Shown: positions 8,214-16,413, counted from the first letter of the stretch. The stretch is 64,000 nucleotides of DNA from Janthinobacterium sp. PAMC25594 (GCF_019443505.1 NZ_CP080377.1:2542001-2606000); one strand, 5' to 3'. Made by a program: numbers and translations. Notes: generated from the sequence alone by a model not told the origin.

Positions 8214-8513
8214 ATGATTTATGAAATTGCCCACATCCAGATCAAATCGGCCACGCATGACGCCTTCGAAGCGGCCGTAGCGAAAGCCGTGCCCCTGTTC
8301 CAGCGCGCGCGCGGCTGCGAATCGATGCGCCTGGAGCGCTCGATCGAAAACGGCGATGCCTACCGCCTGGTGGTCGGCTGGAGCACCCTGGAAGACCACA
8401 CCGTGCATTTCCGCGGCAGCGAGGACTTCCAGGCCTGGCGTGGCCTGGTCGGTGAATTCTTTGCCGCCCCACCCCAGGTCGAGCACATGAACACGGTGCT
8501 GACGGGGTTTTAA
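8214..8513 (+). CDS. Antibiotic biosynthesis monooxygenase (ABM) domain protein
   Basis: A 99-residue single-domain protein of the dimeric alpha/beta-barrel (ABM) family. It starts I-Y-E-I-A-H-I-Q-I-K and has the typical E-S-M-R-L-E-R-S and V-V-G-W-S-T-L-E-D-H segments in the second half. The family includes quinol and haem monooxygenases and many uncharacterised dimers. The ATG at 8214 was chosen because the fold begins there; the upstream in-frame 14 residues are not family-like. No gene around it suggests a substrate. Confidence 0.78.
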   Translation: MIYEIAHIQIKSATHDAFEAAVAKAVPLFQRARGCESMRLERSIENGDAYRLVVGWSTLEDHTVHFRGSEDFQAWRGLVGEFFAAPPQVEHMNTVLTGF

Positions 8514-8547
8514 GTCGGGGTTTCACACAGCACACCGTCTGCCCGCC

Positions 8548-8583
8548 GAGCTTGTCGGCGAGTTTGTCCGCGAAGTTGTCCGA
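8548..8583. repeat. Three imperfect 12-bp tandem repeats
   Basis: GAGCTTGTCGGC, GAGTTTGTCCGC and GAAGTTGTCCGA follow each other between the ABM gene and pncB. No gene covers them. They may be chance or slippage. Confidence 0.4.
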
Positions 8584-8657
8584 TTACGCGCGGCCTTGCC
8601 GCGCCTCGGCGGCCCCGCTAATCAGACCTACGCCACGACTAGACGCCTGGGCGCAGC

Positions 8658-9848
8658 TTAGACGGCAGGATGATGGAAGACCTGCCGCAAATACGCGAGG
8701 AAGGTTTCATCCTTGCACAGGGTTTTACCCGGCGAATCCGACAATTTCGCCACCGACTGGCCATTGCAGCGCACCAGTTTCATGACGATGTTGAGCGGCG
8801 TCAAACCCACGTCGTTGGTGAGATTGGTGCCGATGCCAAAGCCCGTCATGATGCGGTCGGCAAAGTGCTGGTACAGGGCGAACGCCTTGTCCAGGTCCAG
8901 GCCGTCGGAAAACACGAGGCGCTTGGTATTGGCGTCGATGCGCAGGGCCGCGTAATGGGCCAGCGCCTTCTCTCCCCATTCGACGGGGTCGCCCGAATCG
9001 TGGCGCAAGCCGTCGAACAGCTTGGCGAAATACAGGTCGAAGTCGGCGAGGAAGGCGTCCATGCCGACCACGTCCGTCAGGGCTATCCCCAGGTCGCCAC
9101 GGTATTCCTGCACCCAGTCTTCCAGGGCCGCCTTTTGAAAGTCGCGCAGGCGCACGCCGAACGACTGGAACGACTGCATGTATTCATGCGCCATGGTGCC
9201 GATCGGCACGATACCGAGCTTTTTCGCCAGGTACACATTCGACGTGCCCTTGAAATATTCGGGCACCTCATGCGCCAGCCGTTGCACCACTTCGTCGTGC
9301 CAGGCGCCGGAAAAGCGCCGGCGCACGCCGAAGTCGGAAAATTCAAACGGGTGTTTACGCCGCGGCAGCTTGCCGAATTCCTTGACGGCCGCCACTTTCA
9401 AGCCCAGGCGGTGACGCCCTTCGCGCATGGCAGCATCGAGGTCGAAACGGCGGAAATACAGTTCATTGATGATGTACAGCACGAAAATCTCGAAGCCCAT
9501 CACGTGCACCTGCGGACCGGCCGCGTGCACCAGCAGGGTGTCGCCATCGGTGCTGACGTCGATGAACTTGCGCTGGAAGCGGAACACCGTCAAAAAGTCG
9601 ACGAAATCGCTCTTCATGAAGCGCAGGGTGCGCAAATAGGCCAGCTCGTCATCGGCAAACGACATCGAGCACAGGTGGTCGAGCTGCTCTTCCAGCTCGA
9701 CCTTCAGTTCGGCCAGGAGGAAGGCGGTGGCATTGCGGCAGACAAATTCGTATTCGGTATGGGTATTCGGATGACCGTGCAGCAATGCTTGCCACATTGT
9801 AAATTTATACAGATCGGTTTCCAGCAAACTGCGCACTATCGGGGTCAT
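8658..9848 (-). CDS. pncB: Nicotinate phosphoribosyltransferase
   Basis: A 396-residue enzyme of the NAD salvage (Preiss-Handler) pathway that makes nicotinate mononucleotide from nicotinate, PRPP and ATP in the cytoplasm. It starts [14 protein letters not shown] near residues 6-19, a PncB hallmark. It also contains G-T-M-A-H-E-Y-M-Q and R-H-D-S-G-D-P, and near the C-terminus G-I-G-T-N-L-T-N-D, all typical of the family. I chose the ATG at 9846-9848, which has a GGAG site 10 bases upstream. It follows the nicotinamidase-like gene on the same strand (77 bp), so the two could supply and use nicotinate. Confidence 0.95.
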   Translation of the reverse strand: MTPIVRSLLETDLYKFTMWQALLHGHPNTHTEYEFVCRNATAFLLAELKVELEEQLDHLCSMSFADDELAYLRTLRFMKSDFVDFLTVFRFQRKFIDVSTDGDTLLVHAAGPQVHVMGFEIFVLYIINELYFRRFDLDAAMREGRHRLGLKVAAVKEFGKLPRRKHPFEFSDFGVRRRFSGAWHDEVVQRLAHEVPEYFKGTSNVYLAKKLGIVPIGTMAHEYMQSFQSFGVRLRDFQKAALEDWVQEYRGDLGIALTDVVGMDAFLADFDLYFAKLFDGLRHDSGDPVEWGEKALAHYAALRIDANTKRLVFSDGLDLDKAFALYQHFADRIMTGFGIGTNLTNDVGLTPLNIVMKLVRCNGQSVAKLSDSPGKTLCKDETFLAYLRQVFHHPAV

Positions 9849-9925
9849 GTGTGTTTTCTCCAACTTCCTGAAGCCAGAATAGTACGCCACCGCAAGCATT
9901 TCAGCAGGGCACGCTCAACAATGGC

Positions 9926-10789
9926 TCAGGCCAGCGCATTGGCCAGCAATTCAGGCAAGACCTCGGCGGACGTGGCCAGCCGCGCGCCGCGCTCGTGCAT
10001 GGCGGCCAGGAAGTCGCGCTGCTGCGCTTCGAAGCCCGTGACGGGGCTCATGCAGTCCGTCAGCAGCACCAGGCGCGCCAGGGCCGGCTTGCCTTGCTGG
10101 GCTTGCAGATAATCGGCGATATGTTCGGTGCTGGCTTTCACGCAGTGGCTGCCCGCCTCGCCCGTGACATAAATCTGCTGCGCCGGCAGCAGGGTATCGA
10201 GGAAAGCGCGGTTCAGCTGGGTGGCCGCATCCTGCGCATCGGGCACTTCCGCCATGACGGCCGAGTAATGCTCGGTCCACGGATTCGAACCCTTGCTCAG
10301 CTTGGCCACCACTTGCAAGTTAGCCACTTCCCAGGCGTTGTAGGCGGCGCGCACGGCCGCGTGGATATTCTGGCCCCAGCTGCCGATTTCGCAGTGCACG
10401 GGCCACACCATCAGTTGGTAACGTCCCGCTTGCTGCAAGGCATCGAGGTAGGCCAGCGCGCGCGGCAGGGCGCCGCTGGCGGCGGGCAGGAACAGGCGGT
10501 CGCGCACCTGCTGCGCGCTGATCTGCGTAAACGGCGCAACGGGGCCGCCATCGCCCGTGCGCCAGAAGGCGGGATGGGCGATGTCGTAGCGGTGGTGGGC
10601 GTCGAGGGTCACGCTGATCTGCGTCAGCCCGCCGCCCCCTTCACGGATCAGCTGCGCCACACGCAGCATGTCGGCGTGGGCGCCGGGCACGGCCAGGGCC
10701 GGTGCGGCATCCGGCGGCAGCCAGGTGGCGGGCAAGTCGCAAAAGTCGTTTTGCGGGTCGATGACGAGCAGGTGCAGCTGGCGTTTCAT
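9926..10789 (-). CDS. Nicotinamidase-like cysteine hydrolase
   Basis: A 287-residue isochorismatase-fold hydrolase. Motifs match nicotinamidases: catalytic D in I-D-P-Q-N-D-F near residue 10, a metal-type D-A-H-H...H group near 85-93, W-P-V-H-C near 130, a lysine in V-A-K-L-S-K-G and the nucleophile in G-S-H-C-V-K-A-S near 217. It is longer than PncA of E. coli (about 210 residues), with extra loops, so hydrolysis of nicotinamide to nicotinate is likely but not certain. The neighbouring pncB downstream supports an NAD salvage role. The start at ATG 10787-10789 gives the usual M-K-R-Q-L-H-L-L-V-I-D opening. Confidence 0.8.
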   Translation of the reverse strand: MKRQLHLLVIDPQNDFCDLPATWLPPDAAPALAVPGAHADMLRVAQLIREGGGGLTQISVTLDAHHRYDIAHPAFWRTGDGGPVAPFTQISAQQVRDRLFLPAASGALPRALAYLDALQQAGRYQLMVWPVHCEIGSWGQNIHAAVRAAYNAWEVANLQVVAKLSKGSNPWTEHYSAVMAEVPDAQDAATQLNRAFLDTLLPAQQIYVTGEAGSHCVKASTEHIADYLQAQQGKPALARLVLLTDCMSPVTGFEAQQRDFLAAMHERGARLATSAEVLPELLANALA

Positions 10790-10861
10790 GGCGGTCCTCG
10801 TGCGTGGCAGGAACTTGCATGATAATGGCAACATCGCCATCACGCCAATCCGGAGCCCGCC

Positions 10862-11101
10862 ATGCACCTTAGCAATCGCAATAACTTGCGTCCGAACAAA
10901 TTACTGAACAGCAAATGGACAGCCGTCACGCCCGTCAACAAGGAAAAACACTTTCTCGTCATCAAACTATGCGCCGCGGCCACGCCCGATGAGCCCGTTA
11001 CGCACGTGGAACTGGAAGCCGTGCATTCGGGCCGCGTGCAAATCCTGCCCTGGCGCGCGCTGCAGGATGCGGCGCAATGGCATCAGGGATGGAAGACATA
11101 G
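10862..11101 (+). CDS. Small Trp-rich protein (TIGR02450 type)
   Basis: A 79-residue protein with the family opening N-x-L-R-P-N-K-L-L-N-S-K-W-T-A-V and E-K-H-F-L-V-I-K-L, ending with a W-rich tail (W59, W68, W72-77 area). The family is conserved in proteobacteria and has no known function. Its 3' end overlaps the convergent neighbour by 19 bp. Identification rests on the motif pattern. Confidence 0.8.
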   Translation: MHLSNRNNLRPNKLLNSKWTAVTPVNKEKHFLVIKLCAAATPDEPVTHVELEAVHSGRVQILPWRALQDAAQWHQGWKT

Positions 11102-11463
11102 CGGCGCCGGCGCCGCTCGACCAGCTTGACGGCCACCTCGCCCGCTTCCGCCATGGCGTCCGCTTCCGTTGTAAACTGGTGGTCGGCCGACACCCGGTGC
11201 TTGCGCAGCAGATTCACCCGGTGCATGGGGTTGGCCGAGGGGGCATAGATGGCGACGTACGCGCCCCATAGTTTGCAGCCCCGCAAGCGCTCTGCCGTGT
11301 AATTCACTTCATAAAAATCAACATACTTTATCGGCACGATGTGCGCTCCAAAAATGACATGGCCGGACAGCTTGTCTCTACGGACTGACGCGGTAAAGGG
11401 TAAAACCATGCGCTCGCGATTGCTCAGGATACTCAATTCAGCTCTCTTTTTATCACGCGGCAC
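11083..11463 (-). CDS. Conserved hypothetical protein
   Basis: A basic protein of up to 126 residues with no signal peptide. It has a beta-rich N-terminal half (I-F-G-A-H-I-V-P-I-K-Y-V-D-F-Y-E) and an arginine-rich C-terminus (V-E-R-R-R-R-R-Y). The annotated start is GTG at 11461-11463. A TTG 27 bases downstream has a better GAGAG site and an ATG lies at 11407-11409, so the true protein may be 9-18 residues shorter. Family unknown. It overlaps the Trp-rich gene tail-to-tail and is divergent from a broken YCII-family gene. Confidence 0.55.
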   Translation of the reverse strand: MPRDKKRAELSILSNRERMVLPFTASVRRDKLSGHVIFGAHIVPIKYVDFYEVNYTAERLRGCKLWGAYVAIYAPSANPMHRVNLLRKHRVSADHQFTTEADAMAEAGEVAVKLVERRRRRYVFHP

Positions 11464-11474
11464 AGGAGAAAAGG

Positions 11475-11670
11475 ATGAATGACTACATCATCTGCATGCA
11501 TGACGACACACAAGCATCTGCTTGCACCGGCCAGGCCGGTGCAGGCACACTTGTCGGGCTATCTACGTGTGCAAGCTGAAAGTATAGACGATGCGAAAAA
11601 ATTATTACTGGGCAACCCTGTATTGAACGCGGGTGGCACGCTGAAAATCCGCGCACTGCCGCGCGACTGA
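11475..11670 (+). pseudogene. YCII-family (DGPF) gene with internal deletion and frame shift
   Basis: A strong AGGAG site precedes ATG 11475, which starts M-N-D-Y-I-I-C-M-H-D-D, the usual opening of YCII/DGPF-domain proteins. That frame stops at about 11577. The family's C-terminal half (H-L-S-G-Y-L-R-V-Q-A-E-S-I-D-D-A-K... N-P-V-L-N-A-G-G-T-L-K-I-R-A-L) is in another frame and ends at 11670. The whole interval is 196 bp, against about 300 bp for an intact member, so roughly 100 bp are missing from the middle. A 21-bp palindrome (11523-11543) lies at the apparent junction. I read this as a decayed gene; the alternative is a short 63-residue protein starting at 11479. Confidence 0.65.
11523..11543. 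repeat. 21-bp palindrome at the pseudogene junction
   Basis: TGCACCGGCC-A-GGCCGGTGCA: ten-base perfect arms around one central base. It sits where the two halves of the YCII-family remnant change frame and may mark the deletion scar or have promoted it. Confidence 0.6.
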
Positions 11671-11687
11671 CGCGGCATGGCTGGCGC

Positions 11688-12233
11688 CTATTTTCCTGCC
11701 TCGGCGGCGGCATGCATGGACCAGACGACGCTGAGGATTTTCCATTCGCCGTCGCGCTTGACCATTTGCCACGCTTCCACGCCATAGTTGGATAATTTGT
11801 CGCCGACGAGGAATTCGTAGTCGAAGTTGACCCACGCCACATGGCGGTCCTGGGTGATCTTGACGTTGTAGAATTTTTCTTCCGTACGCTGCGGTTCGCG
11901 CTTGATGAAGTTGGCGAAACCGATATAGCCGGCCACCGCGACGCCATCGAAGTGGACGTCCGTCGTGTCGCGCATTTTCTTGATGAAAGCGTCGTCGGCC
12001 GGCGAGGCGAACAGGATGTTTGTGTGCAGCATCAGCGACGACAGCAGCTTGACATCCTTGGCGATCAGGGCCGCCTGGAAGTCGGCAACGACTTTTTCGA
12101 TGGCGCCGATATCTTCGGGCGTGGAGGCGTGGCGGCCCACATGGGGCGGCGCCACTGGAGCAGTCTGCGCTGGCGCCATGCCTGCCGCCAGCAGGGAACA
12201 TCCGAACAGTACTGCGCTTGCCAACTTTTGCAT
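11688..12233 (-). CDS. Secreted SnoaL/NTF2-like (DUF4440-type) protein
   Basis: A 181-residue protein with a Sec signal peptide (cleavage near A-P-A-Q, residue 23). It is followed by an NTF2-like cone domain: E-D-I-G-A-I-E-K-V-V-A-D-F-Q-A-A-L then D-V-K-L-L-S-S-L-M at about 40-70, and W-K-I-L-S-V-V-W-S near the C-terminus. The family is a scaffold for many functions and no catalytic set can be named. Probably periplasmic. It stands alone, downstream of the azoreductase and on the same strand. Confidence 0.72.
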   Translation of the reverse strand: MQKLASAVLFGCSLLAAGMAPAQTAPVAPPHVGRHASTPEDIGAIEKVVADFQAALIAKDVKLLSSLMLHTNILFASPADDAFIKKMRDTTDVHFDGVAVAGYIGFANFIKREPQRTEEKFYNVKITQDRHVAWVNFDYEFLVGDKLSNYGVEAWQMVKRDGEWKILSVVWSMHAAAEAGK

Positions 12234-12345
12234 GGGGGACTTTCATGGCGAACGGCTCGCCGGGCTGGCACGGGGCGTGCCGCCGGCAAGCTTATGTCAA
12301 CCATGGCAGATTGGCAACCCCCAATGGACCTGGATAGCAGCAACC

Positions 12346-12951
12346 TCAGGCAGCCAGGGCCTCGATCGAAGCGCGGCCCTTGGCGATCGCGCTGGCGACG
12401 GCATCCTCGCCCATGGCCACGCCTTCGGCTTGCACGAACTCGATGTCGGTGATGCCGATGAAGCCCAGCGCCGTGCGCAGATAGGTGCTCAGGTAGTCAT
12501 ACGCGGCGCCCGGGCCTGCGCTGTAGACGCCGCCGCTGGCCGTGAAAATCACCGCTTTCTTGCCCGTGGCCAGGCCGACCGGGCCCGTCGCCGTGTACTG
12601 GAAAGTGCGGCCCGCGCGCGCCACGTGATCGATCCACGCCTTCAGGGTCGACGGCACGGAAAAGTTGTACATGGGCGCGGCCAGCACCAGCACGTCGGCG
12701 GCCAGCAATTCATCAACCAGGGTATCGGACAATTGCACGGCCGCCGCCGCCTGCGCGCTGCGCTGCTCCGCTGGCGTGAAAAAGGCGCCCATCACTTCTT
12801 CCGTCAGGTGCGGCACCGGTTGCGCGGCCAGGTCGCGTTCGACCACGCTGGCGCCCTGCGCGGCCAGTTTGGCGACGAATTCGCCGGACAACTGGCGCGA
12901 CAGGGAACCGCTGTTGCGCACGCTGCTATTGATGTATAAAACCTTGTTCAT
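12346..12951 (-). CDS. azoR: FMN-dependent NADH:quinone/azo oxidoreductase
   Basis: A 201-residue flavodoxin-fold enzyme of the AzoR family, which reduces quinones and azo compounds by two electrons using NADH. Motifs: phosphate-binding I-N-S-S-V-R-N-S-G-S-L-S-R near residues 6-18, A-P-M-Y-N-F-S-V-P-S-T-L-K-A-W-I-D near 95-111 and the T-A-S-G-G-V-Y flavin loop near 140-146. The ATG at 12949-12951 has an AGGAG site 6 bases upstream. It is divergent from a LysR regulator, the usual arrangement for quinone- or electrophile-inducible azoreductases. Confidence 0.9.
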   Translation of the reverse strand: MNKVLYINSSVRNSGSLSRQLSGEFVAKLAAQGASVVERDLAAQPVPHLTEEVMGAFFTPAEQRSAQAAAAVQLSDTLVDELLAADVLVLAAPMYNFSVPSTLKAWIDHVARAGRTFQYTATGPVGLATGKKAVIFTASGGVYSAGPGAAYDYLSTYLRTALGFIGITDIEFVQAEGVAMGEDAVASAIAKGRASIEALAA

Positions 12952-13027
12952 GAAGTGCTCCTGGGAAAACGGGTGACGGGAATGGCCGCATCGCAGCCCT
13001 TGCACACAGCATAGTTCGGGTCTACCA

Positions 13028-13064
13028 TCGATGAAACCGTATAAATATCAATGGTTAGCATCGA
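13028..13064. promoter_or_regulatory. Candidate LysR control site between azoR and lysR-type gene
   Basis: TCGATG (13028-13033) and CATCGA (13059-13064) are perfect inverted arms around an AT-rich 25-bp centre. They lie 22 bp before the LysR start and 77 bp before azoR. LysR proteins commonly bind such divergent promoters. Confidence 0.35.
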
Positions 13065-13085
13065 ATTTCTAGATAGGGAGTTATC

Positions 13086-14000
13086 ATGAGAGAACCGGGC
13101 CAGCCTTCGCTCGACCAGTTGCGCGTGTTTGTCGCCGTCATCGACGCGGGCGGCTTCGCCCACGCTGCACGCCAGCTGCACCGCACGCAGTCGGTGATCA
13201 GCTACACCATCGCCAACCTGGAAGAACAGCTGAATGTGGTGCTGCTCGACCGCGGCAAGCGCAAGCCCACCCTGACGGACGCGGGCAAGGCCCTGCTGGC
13301 CGATGCGCGTGCCGTGGCCCTGAAGGTCGATGGCATGCGCGCGCGCGCCAAGGCGCTGGCCGGCGGGCTGGAGGCGGAAGTATCGGTGGTGGTCGACGTG
13401 ATGTTTCCCACCTGCGTGCTGGTGCGCATTCTGGAAGCGTTCCAGGCGCAGTTCCCCACGGTCGCCCTGCGCCTGCGCATCGAAGCCATGGGCGCCGTGG
13501 CGCAGCTGGTGATGGATGGCAGTTGCCACATCGGCCTCGGTGGCTGGATGACGGCCACAGCCAGCGTCTTCGAGCGCCTGGCCGTCGGTCACGTGCGCCT
13601 GATTCCCGTGGCCGCGCCCAGCCACGCGCTGGCGCAGCTGGCAGGGCCGATCGCCTCCAACGTGGCGCGCGAACACGTGCAGCTGGTGCTCAGCGACCGC
13701 AGCGACCTGACGCAAGGCCAGGATTTCGGCGTGCTGGGATTGCGCAACTGGCGCCTGGGCGACCTCGGTTCCAAGCACGCGCTGCTGCGCGCGGGCCTGG
13801 GCTGGGGCAACATGCCCGAAGCGATGGTGCGCGAAGATGTGACGCAGGGACGGCTGGTGCACCTGCCGCTGGCCGTCGACAATGGCGAAAATTACCCGAT
13901 TTACCTGATCCAGCGCGCCGACACGCCGCCCGGCCAGGCGGGCAAGTGGCTGACGGAACGGTTTGCGGAGCAGTTGCCGCTGCTGGAACAGGTCTTCTAG
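13086..14000 (+). CDS. LysR-family transcriptional regulator
   Basis: A 304-residue LTTR. The N-terminal HTH (residues 8-67) has L-D-Q-L-R-V-F-V-A-V-I-D-A-G-G-F-A-H-A-A-R-Q-L and S-V-I-S-Y-T-I-A-N-L-E-E-Q-L. The rest is a substrate-binding-type effector domain from about residue 90. GGGAG lies before the ATG. Divergent from azoR, so it likely activates azoR in response to a quinone or similar ligand. Confidence 0.9.
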   Translation: MREPGQPSLDQLRVFVAVIDAGGFAHAARQLHRTQSVISYTIANLEEQLNVVLLDRGKRKPTLTDAGKALLADARAVALKVDGMRARAKALAGGLEAEVSVVVDVMFPTCVLVRILEAFQAQFPTVALRLRIEAMGAVAQLVMDGSCHIGLGGWMTATASVFERLAVGHVRLIPVAAPSHALAQLAGPIASNVAREHVQLVLSDRSDLTQGQDFGVLGLRNWRLGDLGSKHALLRAGLGWGNMPEAMVREDVTQGRLVHLPLAVDNGENYPIYLIQRADTPPGQAGKWLTERFAEQLPLLEQVF

Positions 14001-14049
14001 AAGCGCGCGCGGGCGGGTATCATGCGTGGGCAAGCCCCAAACAACTGCT

Positions 14050-14113
14050 GGGGTCAGACCCTCAACACCGCCAACGCAAAGCTCAGTGCCAACGTGTCCG
14101 GGGGTCTGACCCC
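14050..14113. repeat. REP-like element bounded by 12-bp inverted repeats
   Basis: GGGGTCAGACCC (14050-14061) and GGGTCTGACCCC (14102-14113) are perfect reverse complements around 40 bp. I recall similar GGGTCAGACCC boundaries scattered in betaproteobacterial genomes, but I cannot confirm copy number here; no second copy was noticed in this window. It may be a non-autonomous (REP/MITE-like) repeat or a transcription hairpin after the LysR gene. Confidence 0.5.
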
Positions 14114-14144
14114 GATTTCAGACACAACCTTGAAGAGATTCACC

Positions 14145-14372
14145 ATGGCCGGCATCGACGACTTCGTCAACAAACAGAAACCAGGCGCGCGCTTCGTCAT
14201 CACGGCGCAGATGCTGCGCATGACGCCGCAGCAGTTCGACAGTGTGGCGCTGGAATGGATGGAAGACGGTGGCCCCGGCTTCGACGTGGCCGGCATCCCG
14301 CACCGGGTGGTCGTCGACGGGCAGTTTTATATCGGCAGGATCACCGTGCAGCGGCACGGCGAGCCTGAGTAA
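14145..14372 (+). CDS. Small hypothetical protein
   Basis: A 75-residue acidic-basic mixed protein beginning M-A-G-I-D-D-F-V-N-K-Q-K-P-G-A-R-F. The last 25 residues look like a beta-hairpin pair (H-R-V-V-V-D-G-Q-F-Y-I-G-R-I-T-V). The start at 14145 was preferred because the upstream in-frame sequence lies inside the inverted-repeat element. No family recognised. It is convergent with cbpM, 7 bp apart. Confidence 0.6.
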   Translation: MAGIDDFVNKQKPGARFVITAQMLRMTPQQFDSVALEWMEDGGPGFDVAGIPHRVVVDGQFYIGRITVQRHGEPE

Positions 14373-14379
14373 ATAAAAG

Positions 14380-14691
14380 CTAATCGACGCCCAGCACGTG
14401 CAGGCGGCGCCGCAGGCGCGCCACTTCTTCCGACAAGTCGACCACCAGCGCGGCCAGTTCGGCGTTCGCATCGAACACGGATTCGATTTCGTGCAGGCGG
14501 CGCGCGCGCACCAGGTCCAGGCTGGTGAAGCGCCAGGCCGTCAGCTGGCCGGGCGGCGGGCCGTCCTGCAGCAGCACGCCCGTCTGCACATGCCGCACCA
14601 CCCAGTCCGGCTCCACGGCGCAGGCGCGCGCCAGTTCCTCCAGGCTCAGGGCCTGGTCTTCGAGCAGTTCGCCAATTACCTTGTTTGTCAT
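14380..14691 (-). CDS. cbpM: Chaperone modulator CbpM
   Basis: A 103-residue protein with a MerR-like winged-helix opening (L-S-L-E-E-L-A-R-A-C-A-V-E-P-D-W-V near residues 15-31) and a C-terminal helix with heptads (L-S-E-E-V-A-R-L-R-R-R-L). CbpM binds the J-domain of CbpA and inhibits its co-chaperone activity. It lies 3 bp after the cbpA-like gene on the same strand, the classic arrangement. Confidence 0.82.
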   Translation of the reverse strand: MTNKVIGELLEDQALSLEELARACAVEPDWVVRHVQTGVLLQDGPPPGQLTAWRFTSLDLVRARRLHEIESVFDANAELAALVVDLSEEVARLRRRLHVLGVD

Positions 14692-14694
14692 GAT

Positions 14695-15615
14695 TTACCC
14701 TCCCAGCTTCTGGCGCGGATTGAAAGCCATCTCGCGCGCCATGGTTGCATACAATTCGCGCGCCTTGTCATCGTTCGCCGGCGGCAGCACCACTTCCAGC
14801 AGCAGATACAGGTCGCCCGGCTGGGCGGCGGGAATACCGCGCCCCTTCAGGCGCAGCTTGCGCCCCGTCTGCGAATTGGGCGGCACCGTGACGGTCACGG
14901 TGCCCGATGGCGTGGGCACGTCGATGTCGCCGCCCAGCGCCGCCTCCCATGGCGTGACGGGCACCGTCTCGAACACGTCGCGCCCTTCCACCTTGTAGCG
15001 CGCATCGGGCTGGAAGCGGATTTCCAGGTACAAATCGCCGGCGGGCGCGCCGCCGCTGCCGGGATTGCCCTGCCCCTTCATGCGCAGCTGCTGCCCTTCC
15101 GTGACGCCTTTCGGTATCGTCACTTCCAGCGTGCGCTCGCGCGTCACCACGTGGCCTTGCGCATCCGCTTCGGGCACGCGCATGACGATGTGGCGCTTGG
15201 CGCCATGGTAGCTGTCGTGCAAATCGATGGTGATGGCGGCGTGGCTGTCTTCGCCCTGCATCTGGAAACTGCCGCCGGCGCGGCGGCGCCCGCCTACGTG
15301 GGCAAACAGGTCGGCAAAGAAGTCGCTGTCGTCGGCGCCCGACGATTCGTAACCCGAACCCCAGTCCGGCGGCGGCCGGAAGGGCTGGCCCTGCGCGCCC
15401 TGGTTGCGGCCCAGTTCATCGTAGGCGGCGCGCTTTTCCGCGTCGCCCAGCACGCCGTAGGCCTCATTCAGGGCCTTGGTACGCTTGTCGGCGTCCGGTT
15501 CCTTGCTCACGTCGGGATGGTATTTGCGTACCAGTTTGCGGTACGCCTTCTTGATCTCGGCCTCGGTCGCCGTTTTCTCGACGCCAAGCTCCTTGTAATA
15601 GTCCTTGTATTCCAC
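14695..15615 (-). CDS. cbpA: DnaJ-family co-chaperone (curved-DNA-binding protein type)
   Basis: A 306-residue type II J-protein. The J-domain (residues 1-70) has the H-P-D motif at 33-35 in Y-H-P-D-V-S. A G/F-like linker follows, with no zinc-finger cysteines, then the DnaJ C-terminal beta domains (about 125-295; V-T-I-P-K-G-V-T-E-G-Q-Q-L and N-S-Q-T-G-R-K-L-R-L-K-G). It stimulates DnaK and can bind nucleoid DNA. Start is GTG at 15613-15615 with GGGGAG upstream. CbpM follows directly. Confidence 0.9.
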   Translation of the reverse strand: MEYKDYYKELGVEKTATEAEIKKAYRKLVRKYHPDVSKEPDADKRTKALNEAYGVLGDAEKRAAYDELGRNQGAQGQPFRPPPDWGSGYESSGADDSDFFADLFAHVGGRRRAGGSFQMQGEDSHAAITIDLHDSYHGAKRHIVMRVPEADAQGHVVTRERTLEVTIPKGVTEGQQLRMKGQGNPGSGGAPAGDLYLEIRFQPDARYKVEGRDVFETVPVTPWEAALGGDIDVPTPSGTVTVTVPPNSQTGRKLRLKGRGIPAAQPGDLYLLLEVVLPPANDDKARELYATMAREMAFNPRQKLGG

Positions 15616-15710
15616 CGCGCTTGCTCCCCATGGTTGAACTGCCTATGGGAAGAGTACACGAATTAGGCGGCAGACAGCGTGTGCACAATACAACGCTGCC
15701 CGGCGGCGTA

Positions 15711-16310
15711 TCAGCGCACGCGGCGCAGCGAGGAAATGCGACGGTCGAGGCCAGCGTGCAGGCGGCCATAGCTGCCTGGGCCCATCACCACGCAGCGGCC
15801 ACGGAAGTTGGCATCGACGCAGAATTCCCAGCGGCCGTAATTGACGACGAGCGATTCGGCACGGTCGTTGAAGCCATAGCGGCTCAAGTCGCGCACTTCG
15901 CGGTCCAGGCGCACGGGCCGGCCGCGCATGCCCGCATCGGGGAACAGCAGCACGGCGCCATTCATGTCGGGACGGTGTCCGCCGCCATGGCCGTGCCGGT
16001 TCATTTCGCGCACCGAGGAGATGGCGTCGTTCATGCCCGGCATGCTGCTGTAGCGGCCCGGGCGCAGCAGGCGGCATTGGCCGCGATAGCCCGCGTGCTG
16101 GCACACTTCCCACGTGCCCGAGCGCACGATGATGCTCGAGGTCTTGTCGTTGAAGCCCAGGCGCGACAGGTCGACCACGTCGGAGCGCACGCTGACGGCG
16201 GGCCCGCGGAAGCTGGAATCCTTGAACAGCGTCATTTCGCCGGCGCTGGCGCCGGCATGGGCCAGCAGGGTGGCGGTGCACAGCAGTGCGGTGTTCAGCG
16301 GGGACAGCAT
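15711..16310 (-). CDS. Secreted beta/gamma-crystallin-type protein
   Basis: A 199-residue protein with a signal peptide (cleavage near A-S-A, residue 23), then two beta/gamma-crystallin domains joined by a short His/Gly linker (about 103-115). Each domain has two Greek-key motifs, seen from the repeated G-F-N-D-K-T-S-S-I / M-N-D-A-I-S-S-V / F-N-D-R-A-E-S-L / D-R-R-I-S-S-L segments. The N/D-N/D-x-x-S/T-S pattern is the calcium-binding signature of microbial crystallins; the last two are partly degenerate. Cysteines C70, C79 and C164, C171 could form disulfides. AGGAG precedes the ATG. A paralogue follows upstream at 16488. Role unknown; probably a stress or surface protein. Confidence 0.82.
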   Translation of the reverse strand: MLSPLNTALLCTATLLAHAGASAGEMTLFKDSSFRGPAVSVRSDVVDLSRLGFNDKTSSIIVRSGTWEVCQHAGYRGQCRLLRPGRYSSMPGMNDAISSVREMNRHGHGGGHRPDMNGAVLLFPDAGMRGRPVRLDREVRDLSRYGFNDRAESLVVNYGRWEFCVDANFRGRCVVMGPGSYGRLHAGLDRRISSLRRVR

Positions 16311-16413
16311 GGCAAACTCCTGATAATTTCATGACATGGCGGACAGTGTAGTGCGGACGGCGGGATGCGACTGTAACAAAGGGCAAGCAAATGTCAGCGC
16401 ACGCCTGCCCATG

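Noticed and set aside
10862..11463. Overlapping convergent genes as a possible mis-annotation
   Set aside because: The overlap is only 19 bp at the 3' ends, and similar tight convergent overlaps occur at 1266-1291 and 4219-4222 with well-supported genes.
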